Shown here piece by piece: positions 26,680 through 37,699 of a stretch of 64,000 bases of DNA (the first letter of the stretch is position 1; every line of letters starts with the position of its first letter). The stretch comes from Arthrobacter sp. Edens01 (GTDB taxonomy: Bacteria; Actinomycetota; Actinomycetes; Actinomycetales; Micrococcaceae): assembly GCF_001307035.1 (NCBI RefSeq), contig NZ_LKIU01000005.1, positions 596,571 to 660,570 on the forward strand. Reading direction: 5' to 3'. The notes under the pieces are model-generated. The model did not search any database and was not told the DNA's origin. It saw nothing but the letters and a program-made list of their open reading frames with translations. Both the position numbers and the translations under genes were made by a program.

Positions 26680-27657
26680 ATGAACTGGCTCTGGTATCTC
26701 CTGGCACTGGCCCCTTTGGCTGGTTTCCTGCCGCTGCGGCACTCAAGCCTGCCTCGGGTGGCCCGGGCGTGGCTTGCCGGACTGATCCTGGCCGCCTCCG
26801 CAGTGGTGCTCGCAATCGGGCGGTTCGTGGATTCCCCGCTGACGGTTGAAGGGCTCCTGGTCGCCCTTCTGGCAGGAATGCTCGCTGTCCTGCTCCTGGT
26901 GCTGCGGCGCTGGGCGTCGGACCGGGCGGAGGCCCACCGGCTGCGCGGAATCGCGCAGCGAAATGCGGACCAGATCTCCGTGGTGAGCCATGAAATCCGG
27001 ACTCCGCTGTCCCTGATGAAAGGCGCCGCGGACCTGCTCGCCGAAGGCTCGCCCGGGCCGCTGACTGACAGCCAGACCCGGTTCGTGCAGACCATCAGCT
27101 CCAACTGCCACAGTGTCATCACTCTTTCCGAAGACCTGCTGACGCAGGCCAGGATCGACGCCGGCATGTTTGAGCTGCACCCGCAGCGGGTCAACCTGAG
27201 GGCACTGACCATGTCCGTCATCTCTGAACTGCGGCACCTGCACCCCCTGCCGATCGCCCTGGACTGCCCCGGGGCGCCGCCGCGGCTGTGGGCGGATCCG
27301 ATGCTGATGCGGCAGGCCCTGACGAACCTGATCAACAATGCAGTGGCCCATGCCCGGAACGCGGAACTGATCACCGTGCGGGTGGTCAACGCCGACGCCC
27401 AGATCCTGGTGTCTGTTTCCGATGACGGCGAGGGGATCCGGGACGACGAGCGCCGCCGGCTCTTCGAGCGCTTCCAGAGCGGCAAGCCGCTCCGCGACGG
27501 CACAGGCCTGGGGCTGGTCATCACGCGGGCCATCATTCAGATGCACGGCGGCGACGTGTTCGTAGACAGCACTCCCAACAGAGGAACAACCATGCTCTTC
27601 ACCCTTCCCAAAGACAGCTCACACAGCGTCGAAGCCGAACAGGGACTGCTCCGATGA
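26680..27657 (+). CDS. Sensor histidine kinase
   Basis: 325 residues. Three N-terminal hydrophobic segments (about 2-18, 30-47 and 57-76) with very short connecting loops leave no sizeable extracellular sensor domain. The H-box SVVSHEIRTPLSLMK gives the phospho-accepting His104; the N-box, DDGEGI and GTGLGLVIT (ATP lid) follow. Such intramembrane-sensing kinases often sense via a partner transporter. The next gene starts within its stop codon (ATGA, 4-bp overlap), so they are a matched pair. Confidence 0.93.
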   Translation: MNWLWYLLALAPLAGFLPLRHSSLPRVARAWLAGLILAASAVVLAIGRFVDSPLTVEGLLVALLAGMLAVLLLVLRRWASDRAEAHRLRGIAQRNADQISVVSHEIRTPLSLMKGAADLLAEGSPGPLTDSQTRFVQTISSNCHSVITLSEDLLTQARIDAGMFELHPQRVNLRALTMSVISELRHLHPLPIALDCPGAPPRLWADPMLMRQALTNLINNAVAHARNAELITVRVVNADAQILVSVSDDGEGIRDDERRRLFERFQSGKPLRDGTGLGLVITRAIIQMHGGDVFVDSTPNRGTTMLFTLPKDSSHSVEAEQGLLR

Positions 27658-28337
27658 GCACCAAGCCGCTGGCCCTGGTAGTCGATGATGAACCGCAGAT
27701 GATCGACATCGTCAGCTTCGCCCTGGAAACCCAGGGCTTCACCACACTCTCTGCCCGGGACGCAGAGAAGGCCTGGCAGATCTTTAAATCAAGGGAGCTG
27801 GACCTGCTGGTGCTGGACGTAATGCTGCCGCAGTCCTCCGGCCTGAGCCTGTGCCGCAGGATCCGGCAGACCAGCACGGTCCCCATCCTGCTGCTCACCG
27901 CTCGCGGCGAAGCCAAGGACCGCGTCGCCGGTCTGGAAGCCGGTGCAGATGACTACGTGACGAAGCCGTTCCACCCCCGCGAGCTGGCGCTGCGTGCCGA
28001 AGCGATCGTGCGGCGGACCAGGGGCGCCGCCGGCCTCCGGGCCGAAGTGGTGTGCGGGCCGCTGAAGATTGCGGAAGGATCCGCCGTCCTCGCCGGGCAC
28101 ATCCTGACGCTGACCCCCACGGAGCTGCGGCTGCTGACTCGGCTGGCGGCGGAAGAAGGCAAACCGGTGAGTTTCCGGGACCTGCTGCTCGCCGGATGGC
28201 AGGTGGATGAAGGCCCGGGCGGCCGGCAGATGCTCAAGACGGCCCTGTACCGGCTGCGCAGGCAGCTCTCCGAACACGGCTACCCCCACGCCGTCGAGGC
28301 CGTCCGGGGGACCGGATACCGGCTGGGCATCAAATGA
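27654..28337 (+). CDS. OmpR/PhoB-type response regulator
   Basis: 227 residues. The receiver domain has the acidic pair DDE near residues 11-13, the phosphorylated Asp55 (VLDVMLP) and the conserved Lys in VTKPFHPREL. The C-terminal domain (about 130-227) is a winged helix: LTPTELRLLTRLAAEEG and VRGTGYRLGIK. It is translationally coupled to the kinase. A direct repeat in the next intergenic region is a good candidate for its target. Confidence 0.94.
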   Translation: MSTKPLALVVDDEPQMIDIVSFALETQGFTTLSARDAEKAWQIFKSRELDLLVLDVMLPQSSGLSLCRRIRQTSTVPILLLTARGEAKDRVAGLEAGADDYVTKPFHPRELALRAEAIVRRTRGAAGLRAEVVCGPLKIAEGSAVLAGHILTLTPTELRLLTRLAAEEGKPVSFRDLLLAGWQVDEGPGGRQMLKTALYRLRRQLSEHGYPHAVEAVRGTGYRLGIK

Positions 28338-28355
28338 GGAAACAGCGGCCGCAAC

Positions 28356-28383
28356 GGTCACAGGACTGTGACCATCTGTGACC
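28356..28383 (+). promoter_or_regulatory. Direct and inverted repeat, likely response-regulator operator
   Basis: GGTCACAG at 28356, CTGTGACC at 28366 and again CTGTGACC at 28376. The last two form a direct repeat with a 10-bp period (one helix turn), the first two an inverted repeat. TAGATT at 28416-28421 is a possible -10, which puts the repeats about 45-70 bp upstream of transcription start, suitable for activation by an OmpR/PhoB-type regulator. Confidence 0.65.
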
Positions 28384-28496
28384 GCAAACGCCGCAGCGGC
28401 ATGGTTCCCCCTCCCTAGATTTGAATGGGCCGGTTCGAGGACGACACCGGATACATGGCAAGGGGCAGTGTGGCCCCTTCAACGAAAGGGACGCTG

Positions 28497-29552
28497 ATGA
28501 AGCGCAAAGCCGCGCTCGCATTCGCCATTGGAGCCACAGCAATGCTGGGCCTGAGTGGTTGTGTGGTGGACGATTCGACCGCCGCCCAGGACGGTGAACT
28601 TGGCGGAAGCCTCACCGTAGCCTGCGGTGCCATGGAGGACTGGTGCCAGGCCATGACCTCTGCGTTCCAGGAAAAGACCGGCGTACAGACGAGCTTCGTC
28701 CGGCTCTCCTCGGGTGAAACAGTCGCCCGCCTCGAATCCGCCAAGGAATCCCCTGAATTCGATGTCTGGCACGGCGGCCCGGCCGACGGCTACGGCACGG
28801 CCAGCGCAGCCGGTCTCCTGGAGTCCTACTCCTCCCCCAACGCAGCGGACATCCCGGACAAGTACAAGGACGCAGACGGATACTGGACCGGCGTCTACGT
28901 CGGCACCCTGGGCTTCTGCTCCAACCAGGCCGTGCTGGACAAGCTCGGCGTCGACGTCCCCGAGTCCTGGGAAGACCTGCTGGATCCGAAGCTCAAGGGC
29001 CAGGTCTCCGCAGCGCACCCCTCCACTTCCGGTACCGCCTTCACCACGCTCTGGACCCAGGTTGTCCTAAACGACGGAGACCAGGACGCCGCACTGGGCT
29101 ACGCGCGCAGCCTGCACAACAACATCCTGCAGTACTCCAAGAGCGGCACTGCTCCGGGCCAGACCGCAGGACGCGGCGAAGTCGCCGTCGGCCTCGTGTT
29201 CTCGCACGACTGCGTGAAGTACAAGGAAGCCGGCATGGATGACCTTGTGGTCTCCTTCCCCAAGGAGGGAACCGGCTACGAAATCGGCGGCGTAGGCGCC
29301 GTCAAGGGCACCAGGAACCTCACTGCAGCCCAGGCCTACATCGACTTTGCACTCACCGCGGAGGCGCAGGAACTGGGCGCCGGTGTCGGTTCCTACCAGG
29401 TGCCCACCAACCCGGAAGCCGCCATCGACGAGCGCATGGTCAAGCTGGACGACGTCCAGCTGGTCGACTACGACTTCAGCGAAGCAGCCAGCGCGAAGAA
29501 GGGCCTGACCCAGCGTTTCGACGCTGAAATCGCCGCCCAGCCGCGCGAGTAG
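28497..29552 (+). CDS. ABC transporter solute-binding lipoprotein (Fe3+ / AfuA-FbpA type)
   Basis: 351 residues. A signal peptide with lipobox LSGC gives lipidated Cys22. The body (LTVACGAMEDWCQAMTSAF, PEFDVWHGG, YVGTLGFCSNQAVLDKLG) resembles family 1 binding proteins that bind Fe3+, thiamine, phosphonates or sugar phosphates; extra cysteines in the N-lobe are unusual. AAAGGGA lies 8 bases before the ATG. With the permease and ATPase downstream it forms one importer. It follows a two-component system by 160 bp, which probably controls it. The substrate is undecided; iron is the default family annotation. Confidence 0.85.
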   Translation: MKRKAALAFAIGATAMLGLSGCVVDDSTAAQDGELGGSLTVACGAMEDWCQAMTSAFQEKTGVQTSFVRLSSGETVARLESAKESPEFDVWHGGPADGYGTASAAGLLESYSSPNAADIPDKYKDADGYWTGVYVGTLGFCSNQAVLDKLGVDVPESWEDLLDPKLKGQVSAAHPSTSGTAFTTLWTQVVLNDGDQDAALGYARSLHNNILQYSKSGTAPGQTAGRGEVAVGLVFSHDCVKYKEAGMDDLVVSFPKEGTGYEIGGVGAVKGTRNLTAAQAYIDFALTAEAQELGAGVGSYQVPTNPEAAIDERMVKLDDVQLVDYDFSEAASAKKGLTQRFDAEIAAQPRE

Positions 29553-29579
29553 CGTCCCTTCTCCACCATCCAGTACTAC

Positions 29580-29609
29580 GTGCACGGCCCGCTGCGGCGG
29601 GCCGTGCAC
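29580..29609 (+). promoter_or_regulatory. Intercistronic hairpin in the importer operon
   Basis: A perfect 13-bp GC-rich stem (29580-29592 with 29597-29609), 4-nt loop, without a following T run. It lies between the binding protein and permease genes, a place where such hairpins protect the upstream message and lower downstream expression. Confidence 0.7.
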
Positions 29610-29623
29610 ACCAGGAGCCTTTG

Positions 29624-31366
29624 TTGAGCCTCGAAACCCTGCAGCCGGTAGCGGCCCCCGCGCCGCCGCCCGCGAAGAAGACCGGGAAGAAGGCGGCCGG
29701 TCGCCGCCTGGACCCGCTGACCAAGATCGTCATTGGGATTGTCATGGCAATCCTGGTGCTTCTGATCGCCTACCCGCTGGTCCGGATCCTCACGCAGTCC
29801 TTCAGCGAGAGCGGCCGGGAAACCCTGGCTGAAATGTTCACCTCGTCCACCAACCGCACCATCATCACGAACACCGTGGTGCTGGGCCTGCTGGTTGGTG
29901 CGTTTGGAACACTGATTGGCTTCGCCTTCGCCTACGCGCAGGCACGGCTGGAGTTCAAGGGCAAGAAGCTGCTGCACCTGATTGCGCTGCTGCCCATTGT
30001 CTCGCCGCCCTTCGCAGTGGCCACGGCAGTCATCACGCTCTTCGGCCGCGGCGGGCTCATCACCAACAAGCTCCTGGGCCTGGAATACAACATCTACGGG
30101 CTGACGGGCCTCACTCTCGTGCTGTCCCTTTCCTTCTTCCCGGTCGCCTACATGAACCTGCTGGGCATGCTGCGCAGCCTGGACCCGGCCATGGACGAAG
30201 CCGCTTCCATCCTGGGCGCAAACAAGTGGAAGATCTTCCGCAGCGTCACCCTGCCCATGCTGATCCCGGGCTTCGCCAGCTGCTTCCTGCTCCTCTTTGT
30301 TGAAGCAATCGCCGACCTCGCCAACCCGCTGGTGATCGGCGGCGACTTCACGGTGCTTTCCTCCCGGGCCTACATCGCCATTACCGGCGAGTACGACGTC
30401 GCGGCCGGCGCCGCCTACTCCCTGGTGCTGCTGCTTCCGGGCCTGCTCGTCTTCCTGGTGCAGCGCTACTGGGCCGAGCGCCGCAGCGTCGTCTCGGTCT
30501 CCGGCAAGCCCGCCGGCAGCGTACGCCTGATTCGCTCCGCCGCAGGCCGCATCCCGCTGCTGACGGTCGTCGGACTGATCGCCGCGCTGATCGTGACCAT
30601 CTACGCGACGGTAATCATCGGTGCCTTCACCAAGATCCTCGGCGTGAACAACACCTTCACGCTGGCGAACTACCGCTACGTCCTGTCCGGCATCGGATCC
30701 GACGCCATGTTCACCACCACCATCCTGGCGCTTATTGCAACGCCGATCGCCGGCGTCCTGGGCATGATCATGGCCTGGCTGATCGTCCGGAAGGTCCGGC
30801 GCGGCCGAGGGCTCCTGGACTTCTTCGGCATGCTTGGCCTTGCCGTTCCCGGCACCGTGCTGGGCATCGGCTACGCCGTCGCCTTCAACAAGCCGTTCAT
30901 CATCGGCAACATCCAGCTGCTTCCGGCCCTCGCCGGCGGCGCCGGCATCTTTGGCGGAGCCCTGGCGATCGTGATGGTCTACGTGATCCGCTCCATGCCG
31001 TCGGGCCAGCGTTCCGGCGTTGCGGCACTGCAGCAGATCGATCCGGCGATCGACGAGGCCTCCACCTCCCTGGGCGCCTCCTCGCTGACAACGTTCCGGA
31101 CCATCACCCTTCCGCTGATCCGGCCCGCGCTGCTCTCCGGGCTTACCTACGCGTTCGCCCGGGCCATGACAACGCTTTCGCCGATCATCTTCATCACCAC
31201 GCCGAAGACCAAGATCATGACCTCGCAGATCCTCTCCGAAGTGGACGCCGGACGGTTCGGCAATGCGTTTGCCTACTGCACCATCCTGATCGTGATTGTG
31301 CTGGCGGTCATCGGCCTGATGAACCTCCTGATCCGCGACCCCAAGGTCAAGACCCGCTCGCGCTAG
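29624..31366 (+). CDS. ABC transporter permease, fused two-domain (FbpB type)
   Basis: About 580 residues with two homologous halves, each with about six membrane segments. Each half has an EAA loop: MDEAASILGANKWKIFRSV in the first and IDEASTSLGASSLTTFRTI in the second, which touch the ATPase. The fused permease is typical of Fe3+-type importers. Start is TTG: AGGAG is 6 bases before the TTG at 29624 and only 3 before the TTG at 29621, so I prefer 29624. The N-terminal tail is rich in Pro, Ala and Lys. Confidence 0.92.
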   Translation: MSLETLQPVAAPAPPPAKKTGKKAAGRRLDPLTKIVIGIVMAILVLLIAYPLVRILTQSFSESGRETLAEMFTSSTNRTIITNTVVLGLLVGAFGTLIGFAFAYAQARLEFKGKKLLHLIALLPIVSPPFAVATAVITLFGRGGLITNKLLGLEYNIYGLTGLTLVLSLSFFPVAYMNLLGMLRSLDPAMDEAASILGANKWKIFRSVTLPMLIPGFASCFLLLFVEAIADLANPLVIGGDFTVLSSRAYIAITGEYDVAAGAAYSLVLLLPGLLVFLVQRYWAERRSVVSVSGKPAGSVRLIRSAAGRIPLLTVVGLIAALIVTIYATVIIGAFTKILGVNNTFTLANYRYVLSGIGSDAMFTTTILALIATPIAGVLGMIMAWLIVRKVRRGRGLLDFFGMLGLAVPGTVLGIGYAVAFNKPFIIGNIQLLPALAGGAGIFGGALAIVMVYVIRSMPSGQRSGVAALQQIDPAIDEASTSLGASSLTTFRTITLPLIRPALLSGLTYAFARAMTTLSPIIFITTPKTKIMTSQILSEVDAGRFGNAFAYCTILIVIVLAVIGLMNLLIRDPKVKTRSR

Positions 31367-31417
31367 CCGCACCGGCCTGACCCCATCAACTTTCTGACTT
31401 ACCACCAAGAGGAAACC

Positions 31418-32575
<1,158 letters not shown>

Positions 32576-32742
32576 CCCCGGCCTTCGCCCAGGCCCGGCG
32601 CAGCACCGCTGTGCCGGGCCTGAGCCCTTTTGGCCGCGTAATGCCGTGTGCGCCTGATGATCACAGGGCACTTGTGGCTAGGATGGGGGGAGCCAAAGAG
32701 GGCCCGGCCCTGCCGCATTTTTAACGTCGCTAAGGAGTCAGC

Positions 32743-33761
<1,019 letters not shown>

Positions 33762-33762
<1 letters not shown>

Positions 33763-34181
33763 TGTCAGACGAATTCCGCAAGAACCTGCTCGGCCCCGAG
33801 CCCACGTACCTGCCCGAGGAGACCGACGTCGTCGCGCGCCTCGCCGCAGGTGACGAGGCAGTGGACCTGGCAGCCAAGTTCCCCACCTCCTCGCAGGTCT
33901 GGGCCATCCTCGCCGACGAGGCGTTCAACGACGGCCGCCCGGTGGAGTCCTACGCCTACGCCCGGGTGGGTTACCACCGCGGCCTGGACGCGCTGCGGCG
34001 GGCCGGCTGGCGCGGCACCGGCCCCATCCCGTGGGAGCACGAACCCAACCGCGGCTTCCTCCGTGCGCTGTACGCCCTGGGTCGTGCCGCAGCGGCGATC
34101 GGCGAGAGTGAGGAAGTGGACCGGATCGAGAAGTTCCTGGACGCTTCCGACCCGTCGGCCAAGGCTGCCATCGAGGGCTAG
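33762..34181 (+). CDS. DUF3151 domain protein
   Basis: 139 residues, all-helical in appearance, starting SDEFRKNLLGPEPTYLPE and containing YAYARVGYHRGLDALRRAGWRG. This matches DUF3151, a conserved actinobacterial family of unknown function found next to fba in many genomes; the one-base overlap with fba here shows the same coupling. Some members are related to TPR-like proteins. Confidence 0.88.
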
Positions 34182-34196
34182 TACCACCCAAGCCTG

Positions 34197-34232
34197 AGCA
34201 AGGGCGCCTCCCGTGCGGGAGGCGCCCTTGCT
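34197..34232 (+). terminator. Intrinsic terminator after fba operon
   Basis: 16-bp perfect stem (34197-34212 with 34217-34232) with loop GTGC. No clear T run after it, but its A/T ends and place between convergent genes suggest it works in both directions. Confidence 0.8.
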
Positions 34233-34249
34233 GTGCCCGGGCTCCGGCC

Positions 34250-34735
34250 TTACCAGCCCCAGGTGCCCGGCGCGCCTTTAAAAGGGCCGGTTACCCGGCT
34301 GGTGATCCAGCCGCCGTAGAAGTCCCCTTCCTGCGGCTGCACTTCTTCGCCGTCCACCAGCACCGTGTCCATCAGCCCCGGATACAGGGCAGCCGTGTGG
34401 ACGAGTTCCTCGTAGCCGGGAAACGGATGCGGATAGGTCCATGCCGCGCGGGCCGCGCGCTGCGGCCCGGACACGACGTCGAAATAGGCGGCAGCGCCCT
34501 TGAATTCGCAGTGCGTGGTTCCGGGAACAGGCTGCAGGACTCCGGGGGCGAAGACATCCAAGGGCAGGTAGTAGACGGGCGGATGGCTCGTTTCCAGGAC
34601 ACGCAGTGCGTGGATTGTGTCCGCGATCAGCGTTCCGGCGAGCCAGACCTGGACATGTTCCCCGCTTGGCTCGACGCGGGGCGGGCGGGGGTAAGACCAG
34701 ACGGACTCGGCATGCGGGTGAAAGCGGTTTTCCAT
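34250..34735 (-). CDS. DUF427 domain protein
   Basis: 161 residues. YPRPPRVEP, VWLAGTLIADT and CEFKGAAAYFDV are clear DUF427 motifs; the family folds as a small beta barrel and has no proven role. AAGGAA lies 8 bases before the ATG. Its first 109 bases overlap the end of the upstream gene in another frame, which is unusually long (see findings). Confidence 0.9.
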   Translation of the reverse strand: MENRFHPHAESVWSYPRPPRVEPSGEHVQVWLAGTLIADTIHALRVLETSHPPVYYLPLDVFAPGVLQPVPGTTHCEFKGAAAYFDVVSGPQRAARAAWTYPHPFPGYEELVHTAALYPGLMDTVLVDGEEVQPQEGDFYGGWITSRVTGPFKGAPGTWGW

Positions 34736-35349
34736 GAGCGGATTCCTTCTCCCTGGACCCGGGCGGTGATTGTGGTGGTGACAGCCAGAATCTGGGGGCG
34801 GGCCGGGACGGATGAAAAACCGAAGCGGACCGGCGGACTTACCGGAGCCAGGGGGCCAAGATCCTCGCCGCGCCATGAGCACTGTGCTGACACCAGCCGG
34901 CGGATGGAGCGTACTCCGTAGAACTCCAGCCGGTCCCCGGTGGTTCCTGCCGTACGGACACCGCGGACAATCAGGCGGGCCAGCGGATTGACCGCCTGCA
35001 GCCACAGCGGGTGGACGGCCAGCGGTGCCGGCACGGATTCCAGCAGCCTGCCCAGCAGGGTCACCTGGCCCAGCCTGGCGCTTAGCCGCAGCGCACCGCC
35101 GTCGACCGTCAGCCTGTCCCCGGACAGGAAAGCGCTGACGGGAACCACGTCGATTGCGTCGAATGTATACGTGGAGGAGACATAGCGGGCTACGGCCTCA
35201 CTCGGGGCCAGCAGCAGCCGGGCACCAAACCGGTTTTCAACCATTACATCGGTGAAAGGACCGAACGGTGAGTCCGGCCAGTGCCCTACAACCAGGCGGG
35301 TTCCCGAGGCAGTGCCCAGCCCGGCAATATAGCCGCGGAAGCGCTCCAT
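34627..35349 (-). CDS. Conserved hypothetical protein upstream of DUF427 gene
   Basis: 240 residues. The conserved-looking part is the first 180 or so (GYIAGLGTASGTRLVVGHWPDSPFGPFTDVMVE, then VARYVSSTYTFDAIDVVPV); I know similar proteins in Actinobacteria only as hypothetical. The last 40 residues, which overlap the DUF427 gene, are of lower complexity and could result from a lost stop codon or a frameshift. ATG at 35349 has TACGGT six bases upstream, so it may be leaderless. Confidence 0.72.
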   Translation of the reverse strand: MERFRGYIAGLGTASGTRLVVGHWPDSPFGPFTDVMVENRFGARLLLAPSEAVARYVSSTYTFDAIDVVPVSAFLSGDRLTVDGGALRLSARLGQVTLLGRLLESVPAPLAVHPLWLQAVNPLARLIVRGVRTAGTTGDRLEFYGVRSIRRLVSAQCSWRGEDLGPLAPVSPPVRFGFSSVPARPQILAVTTTITARVQGEGIRSWKTAFTRMPSPSGLTPARPASSQAGNMSRSGSPER

Positions 35350-35545
35350 GCCTAAACCGTACGCCTCCCGCCTGTGCATCCAAACGGGTCAGGCCGCGGA
35401 TCGGCTAAACTTGACAGGTAAGAGCCCCGCAGCCCTGAGCCTGTACACCTGTGTCCTGTGTCTCACGGTGCAGGGGCGTTCTCATGCACGGTAGCGGTTC
35501 AGCGCCTGGCGCGGCTCCCTAACGTAACTAATGGGGGAGGATCCC

Positions 35546-36835
35546 ATGCCCGCAATTGTCATCGTCGGCGCCCAGTGGGGCGACGAAGGTAAAGGTAAGG
35601 CCACCGACCTGCTTGGCGGCCGCGTCGACTACGTCGTCAAGCCCAACGGGGGAAACAACGCAGGCCACACCGTCGTCGTCGGCGGTGAAAAGTACGAACT
35701 GAAGCTGCTCCCCGCCGGCATCCTGAGCCCCAACGCCATCCCGGTGATCGGCAACGGCTGCGTGGTGAACCTCGAGGCCCTCTTCACCGAAATCGACGGG
35801 CTGGAAGCGCGCGGCGCGGACACCTCCAAGCTGCGGATCTCCGCCAATGCGCACCTTGTTGCCCCGTTCCACCAGGTGATGGACAAAGTCACCGAACGTT
35901 TCCTGGGCAAGCGTGCCATCGGCACCACCGGCCGCGGAATCGGCCCGGCCTACATGGACAAGGTGGCGCGGCTCGGCATCCGCGTGCAGGACATCTTCGA
36001 CGAGTCGATCCTGCGCCAGAAGGTTGAGGGTTCGCTGCGGCAGAAGAACCAGCTGCTGCTGAAGGTCTACAACCGCCGCGACGTGGACACCGAAGAGATG
36101 GTGGAGTACTTCCTCTCCTACGCCGACCGCCTGCGCCCGATGGTCATCGATTCCACCTTCGAGCTCAACCGTGCACTGGACGAGGGCAAGGTGATCCTGA
36201 TGGAAGGCGGCCAGGCTACGTTCCTGGACGTGGACCACGGCACCTACCCGTTTGTGACCTCCTCCAACCCGACGGCCGGCGGCGCTTCGGTGGGCTCAGG
36301 CATTGGCCCCACCCGCATCAACCGCGCCGTGGGCATCATCAAGGCCTACACCACCCGCGTTGGTGCCGGACCGTTCCCCACCGAACTCTTCGATGACATG
36401 GGCCTGTACCTGCAGAAGACCGGCGGCGAGTTCGGCGTAAACACCGGCCGCCCGCGCCGCTGCGGCTGGTACGACGCCGTGCTGGCGCGCCACGCTTCCC
36501 GCGTCAACGGTTTCACGGACTACTTCGTCACCAAGCTGGATGTGCTGACCGGCATCGAGAAGATCCCGGTGTGCGTGGCCTACGACGTCGACGGCGTGCG
36601 TTTCGATGAAATGCCCATGACGCAGACCGACTTCCACCACGCCAAGCCGATCTTCGAGTACTTTGACGGCTGGACCGAGGACATCACCGGCGCCAAGACC
36701 CTCGAGGACCTGCCGGAGAACGCCCGGAACTACGTGCTGGCGCTGGAGAAGATGTCCGGCACCCGGTTCTCCGCGATCGGCGTCGGCCCGGACCGCGACC
36801 AGACGATCGTGATCCGCGACCTGATCAGCGAATAA
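35546..36835 (+). CDS. purA: Adenylosuccinate synthetase
   Basis: 429 residues, full length. [15 protein letters not shown] is the GTP P-loop and [11 protein letters not shown] the second signature; RRCGWYDAV and [14 protein letters not shown] lie near the C-terminus. It joins IMP and aspartate with GTP. The ATG at 35546 follows GGGGGAGG; the in-frame ATG at 35531 is too close to the ribosome site to be preferred. The leader is about 130 nt if TAAACT at 35405 is the -10. Confidence 0.97.
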   Translation: MPAIVIVGAQWGDEGKGKATDLLGGRVDYVVKPNGGNNAGHTVVVGGEKYELKLLPAGILSPNAIPVIGNGCVVNLEALFTEIDGLEARGADTSKLRISANAHLVAPFHQVMDKVTERFLGKRAIGTTGRGIGPAYMDKVARLGIRVQDIFDESILRQKVEGSLRQKNQLLLKVYNRRDVDTEEMVEYFLSYADRLRPMVIDSTFELNRALDEGKVILMEGGQATFLDVDHGTYPFVTSSNPTAGGASVGSGIGPTRINRAVGIIKAYTTRVGAGPFPTELFDDMGLYLQKTGGEFGVNTGRPRRCGWYDAVLARHASRVNGFTDYFVTKLDVLTGIEKIPVCVAYDVDGVRFDEMPMTQTDFHHAKPIFEYFDGWTEDITGAKTLEDLPENARNYVLALEKMSGTRFSAIGVGPDRDQTIVIRDLISE

Positions 36836-36846
36836 TCCGCCTATAC

Positions 36847-36882
36847 ATAAGCCCCGCAGCCGTTTTTGGCTGCGGGGCTTAT
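36847..36882. terminator. Bidirectional intrinsic terminator
   Basis: 15-bp perfect stem (36847-36861 with 36868-36882), loop GTTTTT, between convergent purA and the VOC gene. Confidence 0.9.
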
Positions 36883-36896
36883 TGCTGTGTGCTCTG

Positions 36897-37259
36897 CTAA
36901 TCCCGTGCGGACAGGACGCAGAACTCGTTGCCTTCGGGATCGGCCAGCACAACCCAGGAGACATCCGGGCCCTGCCCGACATCGGCCCGGACAGCGCCGA
37001 GGGCAAGCAGCCGGTCCACTTCCTCCTGCTGGGTGCATCCGTCGGGAACCAGGTCGATGTGCAGCCGGAGCTTCGCAGTCTTGGCATCCGGGACGGGGAT
37101 GATGTCGATCGGAGGTCCAGCCACGCCCTCGGCCGGAGCCAGGGAGATGCCGCCGTCGAACAGTTCGGCCACCCGGTAACCCAGTGCTTCGGTCCAGAAG
37201 TTGGCCTGGCTTTCCGCATTGACGGCATCCAGGGCAAGGGAGGCAAACCTGTTGGCCAC
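36897..37259 (-). CDS. VOC/glyoxalase-like domain protein
   Basis: 120 residues of the vicinal oxygen chelate fold: FWTEALGYRVAELF in the first beta-alpha-beta-beta-beta module and LADPEGNEFCVLSA in the second, where a metal-binding Glu usually lies. Substrate unknown; such small proteins often bind lactoylglutathione-like compounds or antibiotics. GTG start, with AAGGAG about 7 bases upstream. Confidence 0.85.
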   Translation of the reverse strand: MANRFASLALDAVNAESQANFWTEALGYRVAELFDGGISLAPAEGVAGPPIDIIPVPDAKTAKLRLHIDLVPDGCTQQEEVDRLLALGAVRADVGQGPDVSWVVLADPEGNEFCVLSARD

Positions 37260-37325
37260 TTGGGGCTCCTTCGGGTCGGGGCTAGTGGCTCCGAACCTAG
37301 CAGCGTGCTCAGTGTTGGAAAACCC

Positions 37326-37532
37326 CTAGCGGGGACCGGATTGGTAGCGGCGCCGGATGAAGAGCGACGCCGCTATGCAGGCGACCGAAAGGACGGAGAG
37401 CGCGACGTAGAGGAAAGCAACCCCGGGCGGTGGCTGCAAGGACGGTGTCCCGGCCCAAAACACGAAGCACAATCCGCACCCGATCAATCCGGCGAACATC
37501 AGTAAAATCCCCAGGAAGGCCACTGGCTTCAT
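37326..37532 (-). CDS. Small membrane protein, two helices
   Basis: 68 residues. Two hydrophobic helices (about 4-27 and 39-58) with a short proline-rich loop between, ending in RRRYQSGPR; the basic end is probably cytoplasmic. The short reading frame has actinobacterial codon use. No family recognised. Confidence 0.65.
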   Translation of the reverse strand: MKPVAFLGILLMFAGLIGCGLCFVFWAGTPSLQPPPGVAFLYVALSVLSVACIAASLFIRRRYQSGPR

Positions 37533-37699
37533 GGTTCCAGTGTGCGCTCCGGGATGCCGTGTCGGGGGCTTGGGTTGCACAGTTTCACACTCGTCGTTAC
37601 TGATGGGACTGGTGAGGTCCCGTTGGTTCACATCTGTCACGATGAGTGGGAATCTGCGCCGCGGACAGCAAGCCAACGCCGGGGGCAGCCAAACCCCAA

